Source: Hyphomonadaceae bacterium (GTDB taxonomy: Bacteria; Pseudomonadota; Alphaproteobacteria; Caulobacterales; Aquidulcibacteraceae). Taken from it: 37,884 nt of DNA. The notes under the pieces are model-generated. The model saw only the letters and a list, made by a program, of their open reading frames with translations. It was not told where the DNA came from and did no database searches. The number at the start of each line of letters is the position of its first letter. The stretch's first letter is position 1. A program made the position numbers and the translations under genes. The stretch spans positions 1 through 37,884 of the forward strand of contig JALHOC010000021.1 in assembly GCA_022843225.1 (NCBI GenBank), read 5' to 3'. Shown here one piece after another: positions 22,190 through 29,338 of the stretch.

Positions 22190-22259
22190 CGGCCGGAGGG
22201 GGTAACCCACCGGCCGACATCAAGTGGGGGCTTATGCCTTATGGCGTCGCACGCGGCAA
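22190..22259 (-). promoter_or_regulatory. Candidate promoter and leader hairpin of tRNA-Trp-secE-nusG
   Basis: On the minus strand TTGCCG (22254-22259) and CATAAG (22231-22236) are 17 bases apart, each matching four of six consensus bases. Downstream, CGGCCGG pairs with CCGGCCG (22190-22196 with 22210-22216) around an inner GGG-TTA-CCC, giving a stable leader hairpin before the tRNA. The assignment rests on spacing and position only. Confidence 0.4.
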
Positions 22260-22315
22260 GGGCGCGAGAATTGGCCCCTCCCACCACCGGCCCCACCAGA
22301 CCTCGAGAATTTGTC

Positions 22316-22344
22316 TTGATGACATACCAACCGGTTGGTATTCT
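22316..22344 (+). promoter_or_regulatory. TetR-family operator embedded in its promoter
   Basis: ATACCAACCGGTTGGTAT (22324-22341) is a perfect 18-bp palindrome. It fills the spacer between a -35 TTGATG (22316-22321) and a -10 TATTCT (22339-22344) exactly 17 bases apart. A regulator bound there would block RNA polymerase. The regulator gene starts within ten bases, so autorepression is the simplest reading. Confidence 0.85.
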
Positions 22345-22349
22345 CAGGC

Positions 22350-22973
22350 GTGCCGTCGCTCACCGCATCCTCAAAGCCGGACGCCCGGGCCAAGCTCCTC
22401 GACGCAGCGGTGCAGCTGATCCGCGCCCAAGGCTATGCCGGCACAACGGTTGATGATCTCTGCCGCGCCGCTGGCGTCACCAAGGGCGCATTCTTCCATC
22501 ATTTCGCCAGCAAGGACGCGCTCGCGGTCGCGGCAGCGCATTATTGGTCGGAAACCACTAGCGCGCTTTTCGCGTCGGCGCCCTACCGCGATCACGCCGA
22601 TCCGCTCGACCGTGTGCTGGCTTACATTGATTTCCGCGCCGCTTTGATCGAAGGCCCGCCGGCCGAATTCACCTGCTTGGCGGGCACTATGGTGCAAGAG
22701 GCGTTCGCCGCCAATGATGACATTCGCGCCGCATGTGAGGCGAGCATTTTCGGTCATGCCGCAACGCTTGAAGCGGACATCGAAGCCGCGCGCAAGGCGT
22801 ACAAAATCAAAGGCGATTGGACAGCGAAGAGCCTCGCCCTTCACACGCAAGCCGTGCTGCAGGGCGCGTTCATCCTCGCCAAGGCGCAAGGCGGACCCGA
22901 GATCGCGCGCGACATGGCCGCGCATCTAAAACGCTACGTACAGCTTTTGTTTTTCAGGGGACAGAGTAAGTGA
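22350..22973 (+). CDS. TetR-family transcriptional regulator
   Basis: A 207-residue repressor. The N-terminal helix-turn-helix (about 12-58) reads ARAKLLDAAVQLIRAQGYAG, TTVDDLCRAAGVTKGAFFHHF; the rest is a helical ligand-binding and dimerisation domain with EFTCLAGTMVQEAFAAND, a pattern of the YcdC/NemR-like group. I place the start at the GTG at 22350 (MPSLTASSKPD); earlier in-frame codons fall in the operator. The predicted transcription start is about 22351, so the mRNA may be almost leaderless. Its stop overlaps the next gene by 4 bases (GTGA), so the downstream AHSA1/VOC gene is probably the target as well. The inducing compound is unknown. Confidence 0.93.
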   Translation: MPSLTASSKPDARAKLLDAAVQLIRAQGYAGTTVDDLCRAAGVTKGAFFHHFASKDALAVAAAHYWSETTSALFASAPYRDHADPLDRVLAYIDFRAALIEGPPAEFTCLAGTMVQEAFAANDDIRAACEASIFGHAATLEADIEAARKAYKIKGDWTAKSLALHTQAVLQGAFILAKAQGGPEIARDMAAHLKRYVQLLFFRGQSK

Positions 22974-23827
22974 CCGAAACTATCACCGTCGAAACGAAAG
23001 TCGCCGCACCAATCGAGGAAGTTTGGCGCGCTTACCTCACGCCAGAACACATTAGGCAGTGGAACGCCGCGTCCGATGACTGGCACACCACAGCGGCGAC
23101 CGTCGATCTGTGCGTCGGCGGAACTTTCAGCTATCGCATGGAGGCGAAGGACGGCAGCTTCGGTTTTGATTTTGCCGGCGTCTATACCAAGATCGTCGAG
23201 CGACAGCTCATCGAGTATGAATTCGGCGACCGCAAGGCGAAAGTCGAATTTTGGTCGGGCGAAGACGGCGTCTCCGTCCGTGTGACATTCGATAGCGAGT
23301 CCACGCATTCAATTGAACAACAGCGCAATGGCTGGCAGGCGATCCTCAACAAGTTCACGCGCTACGTTCAGTCAAAGCAACAGAAAGTCCGCACCTGTCT
23401 CTGGTTCGATGGCAACGGCCACGAAGCAGCGCGCTACTACGTGTCGCTGCTGCCAGACAGTTTCATCGAAACGGAATGGGTGGGCGATCCCCCGCTCGTG
23501 GTTGAGTTCACACTCGCCGGCGCGCCGATGATGATCTTGAACGGCGGACCCCACTACAAGCTGAACCCAGCCGTCTCGATTAGCGTGCTCACCAAAGATC
23601 AAACTGAGACCGATCGCCTTTGGACCGCGCTGCTCGCTGGCGGCGGCGAAGAGAGCATGTGCGGCTGGCTGGTGGATCGTTACGGCGTGTCGTGGCAGAT
23701 CACGCCGGAGGCGCTGATGCGCATGCAGGTGAGCGAGGATCAAGTCGCCGCCGAACGCGCGCGCCAAGCCATGTATAAGATGCGCAAGATCGATATCGCC
23801 GCGCTCGAAGCGGCGTTTCGCGGATAA
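22970..23827 (+). CDS. AHSA1/SRPBCC domain fused to PhnB-like VOC domain
   Basis: A 285-residue two-domain protein. Residues about 1-137 form an AHSA1-type SRPBCC fold (TVETKVAAPIEEVWRAYLTP, WNAASDDWHT, GGTFSYRMEAKDGS, NGWQAILNKF), a hydrophobic-ligand-binding cavity. Residues about 143-255 match the PhnB/3-demethylubiquinone methyltransferase-like VOC group (KVRTCLWFDGNGHEAARYY, LAGAPMMILNGGP, DRYGVSWQITPEALM); such proteins are rarely true methyltransferases. Both domains usually occur as separate small proteins. The start is a GTG overlapping the TetR stop, with AGGGGA upstream. Being controlled with TetR suggests a response to a small hydrophobic compound; that is inference. Confidence 0.88.
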   Translation: MTETITVETKVAAPIEEVWRAYLTPEHIRQWNAASDDWHTTAATVDLCVGGTFSYRMEAKDGSFGFDFAGVYTKIVERQLIEYEFGDRKAKVEFWSGEDGVSVRVTFDSESTHSIEQQRNGWQAILNKFTRYVQSKQQKVRTCLWFDGNGHEAARYYVSLLPDSFIETEWVGDPPLVVEFTLAGAPMMILNGGPHYKLNPAVSISVLTKDQTETDRLWTALLAGGGEESMCGWLVDRYGVSWQITPEALMRMQVSEDQVAAERARQAMYKMRKIDIAALEAAFRG

Positions 23828-23842
23828 GGACAGGAGAGAGAC

Positions 23843-24183
23843 ATGTACGTGGATGGCTTTGTGATCCGGTTCCGAAGGCAAATCGTGAGGCGTATCTCGC
23901 GCTCGCGGCGATGGCCGCGCCGATCTTCAAGGAGCACGGCGCGCAGAGCGTCGTAGAGTGTTGGGCCGACGATGTGCCGAGAGGCCAGCACACAGACTTC
24001 TTCATGGCGGTGAAATGCACCGAAGATGAGACGGTCGTGTTCTCTTGGATCATTTGGCCGGACAAAGCCACGCGCGACGCCGGCCAAGCCAAGGTCATTG
24101 CCGATCCGCGCATGCCGGCGGACGTTCCGTTCGACGGCAAGCGCTTGATCTTCGGCGGCTTCGAGGCAATCGTAACGGCGTGA
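23843..24183 (+). pseudogene. DUF1428 (YbaA-like) gene with a one-base frameshift
   Basis: The frame from the ATG at 23843 (with AGGAG upstream) begins MYVDGFVI, exactly as DUF1428 proteins do, then goes astray. The remainder continues in another frame from about 23868: VPKANREAYLALAAMAAPI, FKEHGAQSVVECWADDVP, FFMAVKCTEDETVVFSWI, PFDGKRLIFGGFEAI. Adding one C at the CC pair 23866-23867 restores a complete protein of about 113 residues (VI-P-VPKAN). E. coli YbaA is the family reference; its function is unknown. An in-frame ATG at 23911 could still give a 90-residue fragment. It may be a true mutation or a sequencing or assembly error; the clean conservation of the rest favours an error or a recent event. 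It is third in the TetR operon, 15 bases after the previous gene. Confidence 0.8.
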
Positions 24184-24188
24184 GCGTC

Positions 24189-24737
24189 TCAGGCGGCGCC
24201 CAATTCAAACCAGGCGCCGCCTGACCAGACGCCTAGCTTCTCATTGCGGCGCTCAGCCCACTCGACCAATTCATAGAACGGCGCGCGCAGCACACGCGCC
24301 TCCAAGCGCCCGCGCACATGCACATAAGGGCGAGGCGCGTCGCCATCGTAAGTCACGCGCACGGGATGCTCGGGGCCTGCCGCGACCACGTCGCCGACAT
24401 TCGTGGTAAACAGGATCGTCTGCGCCTCTCCCTCCCCGTGGCGGTCGGCGCGGATGGCGACGAAGGGCGCATCTGCAACATCCACCCGAATCTTCTCGAC
24501 CGGAGTGACCAGATATGTCAGCCCATCTTCGTCCTTACGCAGGATTGAGGCGAACAGCCTGACCAAACTTTCGCGCGTGATGCGCGTGCCCTCGTGTTTC
24601 CAGGTTCCATCGGCCAGGATTTCAAAACCGGCCTCTCCGCAATAGGCGGGGTTCCATTGGTCGACGGGAGGCGGGCCCTTACCGCTCTCAGAAGCCTGGG
24701 CCTTGAGCGCAGCCAATACTTGATCCAGTGACGACAT
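24189..24737 (-). CDS. DUF1285 family protein
   Basis: A 182-residue protein of the DUF1285 family. Typical features are PVDQWNPAYCGEAGFEILAD, GTWKHEGTRITRESLVRLF, LRKDEDGLTYLVTPVEKIRV and VADAPFVAIRAD. No signal peptide or membrane span is visible, so it is probably cytoplasmic. The start is the ATG at 24737 (MSSLDQVLAAL), with a weak ribosome site. It lies divergently from moxR, sharing a 111-base intergenic region. DUF1285 genes commonly neighbour MoxR-type genes in alphaproteobacteria, but the function is unknown to me. Confidence 0.9.
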   Translation of the reverse strand: MSSLDQVLAALKAQASESGKGPPPVDQWNPAYCGEAGFEILADGTWKHEGTRITRESLVRLFASILRKDEDGLTYLVTPVEKIRVDVADAPFVAIRADRHGEGEAQTILFTTNVGDVVAAGPEHPVRVTYDGDAPRPYVHVRGRLEARVLRAPFYELVEWAERRNEKLGVWSGGAWFELGAA

Positions 24738-24848
24738 GTTCAATCCGCTCAATGCCTTAAATCTGCCCCGCGCCGCTTTCAGGCCAAGTGGAGACCGGTT
24801 GGCCGCCCGGAAAGCGGCGAAAACAAGAATTAAGCGAGCTTCGCGCCC

Positions 24849-25847
24849 ATGAGCAATTCCACCCTAGACCCTCAGGCCCTGGTGGCGGAAGCCGAGCGGG
24901 CGGGCTCCGCGCTTGAGCGCGTGCGCGGCGAAATCGGCAAAGCCGTGTTCGGGCAAGAGCGCGTGATCGAATTGACTTTGGCTGCGATCCTGGCGGGCGG
25001 CCACGTGCTGCTGGTCGGCGCGCCGGGTTTGGCGAAAACACGGCTGGTCGAAGCTATGGCGCGGGTGCTGGGGCTCGATTGGGCGCGCGTGCAATTCACG
25101 CCCGATTTGATGCCGGCCGATATCTTGGGCTCGGAAGTGTTGGATCAGGACGCCACGGGCCGTCGCCAATTCCGCTTCGTGAAAGGCCCGATCTTCACGC
25201 AGCTCCTGATGGCCGACGAAATCAATCGCGCCAGCCCGCGCACGCAATCGGCCTTGCTGCAAGCTATGCAGGAACGGCATGTAACGATCGCCGGCCAGGC
25301 CTATGACGTACCCGCGCCGTTTCATGTGCTCGCAACGCAAAACCCGATCGAACATGAGGGCGCCTATCCGTTGCCGGAAGCACAGCTCGATCGCTTCCTG
25401 CTGCAAGTCGATGTGCCTTACCCGGATGCGGAAATCGAACGTCGCATTCTGATTGAAACCACCGGCCTCGACGAACAACGCCCGCAAGCCGTGCTCGATG
25501 CCGGCGCGCTCATGCGTCTGCAGCAATTGGTGCGGGCGATGCCGGTTGGCGAGAAAGTGTTGGCGAGCATCCTTGAATTGGTGCGCTCTGCGCGCCCGGA
25601 ATCCTCGCACGATCCGCGTGTGAGCCAGCATGTGGCGTGGGGGCCAGGGCCTCGCGCCGGGCAAGCCCTGATGCTGGCCGTGCGCGCACGCGCGCTGCTG
25701 CGTGGGCGCTTGGCGCCGGCCATAGACGATGTTGCGGCACTCGCGCGTCCCGCGCTTGTTCACCGCATGCAGCTGTCGTTCGGCGCGCGCGCCGAGGGCT
25801 TGGACATAGACACGTTGGTCGATGAACTCGCGGAGCGCGCGGCTTAA
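24849..25847 (+). CDS. MoxR family AAA+ ATPase
   Basis: A 332-residue ATPase that acts as a chaperone or metal/cofactor-insertion helper for VWA-domain partners. Walker A is GAPGLAKT (57-64), Walker B LLMADEIN (119-126), sensor 1 ATQNP (162-166) and the arginine region EAQLDRFLLQV (177-187). It heads a compact operon with DUF58, BatA-DUF4159 and a VWA-like membrane protein; the next gene starts immediately after its stop. This layout is typical of the MoxR-DUF58-Bat clusters linked to envelope stress tolerance in other bacteria. The start ATG at 24849 lacks a strong ribosome site. Confidence 0.96.
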   Translation: MSNSTLDPQALVAEAERAGSALERVRGEIGKAVFGQERVIELTLAAILAGGHVLLVGAPGLAKTRLVEAMARVLGLDWARVQFTPDLMPADILGSEVLDQDATGRRQFRFVKGPIFTQLLMADEINRASPRTQSALLQAMQERHVTIAGQAYDVPAPFHVLATQNPIEHEGAYPLPEAQLDRFLLQVDVPYPDAEIERRILIETTGLDEQRPQAVLDAGALMRLQQLVRAMPVGEKVLASILELVRSARPESSHDPRVSQHVAWGPGPRAGQALMLAVRARALLRGRLAPAIDDVAALARPALVHRMQLSFGARAEGLDIDTLVDELAERAA

Positions 25848-26687
25848 GTGACAGCACAAGCCCGCCTCGACGCGCTCGCGCTTGCGGGCGATTTGCCGGG
25901 CGTGCTGCTCGACGCAAAGCGCCTCGCGGCCAGCGCGCCTGGCGTACACGGGCGCCGCCGCGCCGGCCAGGGCGAGGCGTTCTGGCAGTATCGCGATCAC
26001 CGCCCCGAAGATGGCGCGCGCCTAGTGGACTGGCGCCGCTCGGCACGCGGCGATCGTTATTATGTGCGTGAGCGCGAACGCGAAGCGGCGCAAACGGCGT
26101 GGTTCTGGATCGACCCGGAGCCTGGCTTCAATTGGACAAGCGATAGCGCGCGCACCACGAAGCTTCGGCGCGCGCAGACCTTGGCGCTCGCGCTTGCCAT
26201 TCTGCTCGCGCGCGGCGGCGAGCGTGTCGGCGCGTTGGGCCATCCCGCGCGCGCAGGGCAACGGGCGGCGGAGCGTTTAGCGCAAGACTTCCTCGCGCCG
26301 GTCCGCGACGCTGAAGCGCCACCGCGCGCCTGCTTGATTTTCCTAAGCGACTTCTACGCGTCGATTGAGACCTGGCGCTCGCGCTTGAGCGCCGCCGCCG
26401 ATGCTGGCGCATCTGGCGCTCTGGTGATGATCGCCGATCCGGCCGAGGAAGATTTTCCGTTTCAAGGCCGCACATTGTTTCGCGCGCCCGGAGCGCGCGC
26501 GGAAACCTTGATCGGTCGCGCCGAGAATGCGCGCGCTGAGTATGCCGATCGCCTCGCCACACACCGCCGCGCCATTCATGCGCTCAGCGCGCAATACGGC
26601 TTTCCGCTTCTCTTGCACCGCACCGACCGCGCGCCAGCGCCGACATTGGCCATGCTCATGGCGCTGGTCGCGGAGCGCTTCGCTTGA
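25848..26687 (+). CDS. DUF58 domain protein of the MoxR operon
   Basis: A 279-residue cytoplasmic protein with the DUF58 hallmark around 52-77: HRPEDGARLVDWRRSARG then YYVREREREAAQTAWF, in place of the common PGDDVRxIDWR. The C-terminal half has a VWA-like fold pattern (IDPEPGFNW, ACLIFLSDFYAS). It begins with GTG directly after the moxR TAA and overlaps the following gene by 4 bases. DUF58 proteins are the usual partners of MoxR ATPases; the molecular role is not settled. The sequence is alanine- and arginine-rich, with heavy use of GCG/CGC codons, like the next two genes. Confidence 0.92.
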   Translation: MTAQARLDALALAGDLPGVLLDAKRLAASAPGVHGRRRAGQGEAFWQYRDHRPEDGARLVDWRRSARGDRYYVREREREAAQTAWFWIDPEPGFNWTSDSARTTKLRRAQTLALALAILLARGGERVGALGHPARAGQRAAERLAQDFLAPVRDAEAPPRACLIFLSDFYASIETWRSRLSAAADAGASGALVMIADPAEEDFPFQGRTLFRAPGARAETLIGRAENARAEYADRLATHRRAIHALSAQYGFPLLLHRTDRAPAPTLAMLMALVAERFA

Positions 26688-29338
26688 CTTTCGGTCCGCT
26701 TCTCTTCGCGGCCCCAGCGGCATTGCTCGCGCTGATCGCGCTACCTGCCTTGTTCTGGCTGATGCGCGCGACGCCGCCGCCGCCGCAGCGCGCGGAATTT
26801 CCGCCGACCCGCCTTCTCGAAGGCGTGCACACCGAAGAGCAAAGCCGCGAACGCGCGCCGCTATGGCTGGTGCTGCTGCGCGCTTTGATGGCGGCGCTGC
26901 TCATTCTAGCCTTTGCCAAACCGAGCCTCGCGCCCAGCGCCGCCGCGAGCGCGCAAGGCGGGCGCACCTTGATCGTCATCGACGATGGCTGGACCTCCGC
27001 GCCTTTCTGGTCCGAGACCCGCGCGGCGGCGGCCGCAGCGGCGGCGAGCGCTGAACGCGCGGGCGCGCCGGTGTTCCTTCTGCTCACTGCACCCGCCACG
27101 CGCCCTGGCGATCCGGCGGAGGCGCTGACCGCCGCTGACGCGCGCACGCGGATTGGACGGCTTGAGCCAAAGCCGTGGCGCCCCGACCGCGCCGACGCGG
27201 CGCGTCACCTCGAACAAACGCAAACCCGCTTTGATCGCATCATCTGGATCAGCGACGGCTTGGACGATGAAGGCGCGAACGCGCTCGCGGACATTCTGCA
27301 ACAACGCGGCTCACTCAGCGTGCGTGTCCCAGCGCAGACGGCGCGCGCCATTATCGCCGGCAGCGTGACGCCGCAAGGCGTGATTGCCGAAGTGCGGCGC
27401 GCCGTGAACGGTTCGCCCGTCGCCGCGATCGCGGCGGAAACCTCCGAAGGCCGTGCCCTGGGCGCAGCGGAGTTACGCTTTGACGGCGATGCGCAAACCG
27501 CATCCGCGCGCATCGAGCTGCCGCCCGAGATCGCCGCGCGCGCTGCGCGCGTGCGCATTGTTGGTGAGCAAAGCGCGGGCGCGATGAAATTGTTGCCGGC
27601 GGGCGCGGGGCGGCCCTTCGTGGGGTTGATCGATCCCGGCGGCGCAGGCCAACCGCTGCTTTCGGAATTGTTCTATGTCGAACGCGCACTACAGCCTTAC
27701 GCGACGCTGCTGCGCGGTTCAGTCAGCGAATTGCTCAATGCGCGCGCGCAGGCCTTGATCTTGCCCGACGCGGCGGGCCTTGCGCCGCCCGATGAAGCCG
27801 CGCTCACGCGCTGGCTTGAAAGCGGCGGATTGCTGGTGCGCTTCGCCGGACCGCGACTTGCCGACACCACGGACGCGCTTGTGCCGGTACGCTTGCGTCC
27901 TGGACTGCGCACGCTCGGCAGCGCGCTTGCTTGGGAGACGCCGCTCGGGCTCGCGCCCTTTCCCGATGATTCCCCATTTGCCGGCGCTTCGACGCCGGCC
28001 GATGTACAGGTGCGCCGTCAAATTCTCGCGGAACCCGCCTCGCTGGAGGAAGCGCGGGTGTGGGCCAGGCTCTCGGACAATTCCCCCTTGGTGACAGCGC
28101 AGGCGCGGGGCAGCGGCCTGATTGTGCTGTTCCATGTGAGCGCCACGCCGGATTGGTCGGACCTGCCGCTGTCAGGCGCGTTTGTAGAGATGTTGCGCCG
28201 AACCTTGGCGTTCGCGGCGCGCGCCGATGGCGCCGGCGAACGCGAAATCACAGGGGGGCCTTACCTGGCCGAGCGTGTTCTCGACGGCTACGGCGCGCTT
28301 GCGCCGGCGCCTGGGGATTCACAACCTATTGCGCCGGAAGCGTTCGCGCTCGCGCGCGCCTCGCCCACGACGCCGCCTGGCTTGTACGAGCGCGCGGGCG
28401 TATCCGCAGCGATTGATGCCGCGCGCCCAGAGGATTCGTTCACGCCCCTGCGCTTGGCCGACGGGATTGCGCGCGCGGGGCTCTCCGCGAATATCGAGCA
28501 ACCGCTTGCGGGTTGGTTGTTTGGCGCGGCCGCGCTGCTGCTGGCGCTCGATCTCTTGATCTCGCTTCTGTTGATCGGGCGACTGCCGCGCGTGCCGCGC
28601 CTCAAGCGCACCGGCGCTGCGGCCGCGTTTGCGCTCTGCGCGCTCATCTCGGTTCCCGATGCGCAAGCCCAGCAAGGCGTCGATCCGACGCAAACCCTGC
28701 GCTTGGCCTATGTGCGCACTGGCGACACGCGCGCCGACCGCACCTCCGCCGCCGGGCTGCAAGCGCTGAGCGAGATACTGACGCAACGCACATCCGTTGA
28801 GCCCGGGCCTCCGCTCGGCGTCAATCTCGATAGCGACGATCTTTCGGCCTATCCGTTTCTCTATTGGGCGGCGCCCGCAAATCCGCAGCGCCTCTCCGAC
28901 CGCGCCCTCGCCAACATCGATCGTTATTTGGCAATCGGCGGCTTGTTGCTGGTCGATACCCGCAATGCGGGCGCGGCGGGTCGCCCGGCCGCGACCATGC
29001 TGGCGGGCGTCGATGCGCCCCCGCTTGAGCGCGTCACCGCCGATCATGTACTGGGGCGCGCCTTCTATCTGCTGCGCAGCTTTCCGGGGCGCACGCAATC
29101 GCCGCAGCTTTGGGCGGAGTCGGCAGCGGCAGCGGCAGCGCGTGATGGCGTCGCGTCACTGTTCGTCGGCGATGGCGACTGGGCCGCGGCCTGGGCCGGT
29201 AATGTCGGCAACGAGCGCCAGCGCGAATTGGCGCTACGCTTCGGCGTCAACCTTGTGATGGTGTCGCTCACCGGCAATTACAAAGCTGACCAGGTGCATG
29301 TGCCGGCGCTACTCGATCGCCTTGGCGGCAGCCGATGA
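26684..29338 (+). CDS. BatA-domain and DUF4159 membrane protein
   Basis: An 884-residue membrane protein. The N-terminal BatA-type segment has two spans (about 4-26 and 58-82) with a short loop between. The long middle part has a degenerate VWA-like stretch (TLIVIDDGWTSAPFW; GRTLI at about 93) and ISDGLDDEGAN. Two further hydrophobic segments lie near 603-660, one ending in a signal-like PDAQAQ, followed by the DUF4159 domain (about 670-880: LRLAYVRTGD, FLYWAAPANPQRLSD, GNYKADQVHVPALLDRLGG). It starts with TTG, overlapping the previous stop (TTGA), and ends in a 4-base overlap with the next gene. An alternative start at the ATG 26 codons later would lose the first span. Confidence 0.9.
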   Translation: MTFGPLLFAAPAALLALIALPALFWLMRATPPPPQRAEFPPTRLLEGVHTEEQSRERAPLWLVLLRALMAALLILAFAKPSLAPSAAASAQGGRTLIVIDDGWTSAPFWSETRAAAAAAAASAERAGAPVFLLLTAPATRPGDPAEALTAADARTRIGRLEPKPWRPDRADAARHLEQTQTRFDRIIWISDGLDDEGANALADILQQRGSLSVRVPAQTARAIIAGSVTPQGVIAEVRRAVNGSPVAAIAAETSEGRALGAAELRFDGDAQTASARIELPPEIAARAARVRIVGEQSAGAMKLLPAGAGRPFVGLIDPGGAGQPLLSELFYVERALQPYATLLRGSVSELLNARAQALILPDAAGLAPPDEAALTRWLESGGLLVRFAGPRLADTTDALVPVRLRPGLRTLGSALAWETPLGLAPFPDDSPFAGASTPADVQVRRQILAEPASLEEARVWARLSDNSPLVTAQARGSGLIVLFHVSATPDWSDLPLSGAFVEMLRRTLAFAARADGAGEREITGGPYLAERVLDGYGALAPAPGDSQPIAPEAFALARASPTTPPGLYERAGVSAAIDAARPEDSFTPLRLADGIARAGLSANIEQPLAGWLFGAAALLLALDLLISLLLIGRLPRVPRLKRTGAAAAFALCALISVPDAQAQQGVDPTQTLRLAYVRTGDTRADRTSAAGLQALSEILTQRTSVEPGPPLGVNLDSDDLSAYPFLYWAAPANPQRLSDRALANIDRYLAIGGLLLVDTRNAGAAGRPAATMLAGVDAPPLERVTADHVLGRAFYLLRSFPGRTQSPQLWAESAAAAAARDGVASLFVGDGDWAAAWAGNVGNERQRELALRFGVNLVMVSLTGNYKADQVHVPALLDRLGGSR

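Noticed and set aside
24864-26000. Open frame of 378 codons antisense to moxR and DUF58
   Set aside because: It is the shadow of two clear genes, with a His/Arg-rich product typical of antisense GC-rich frames.
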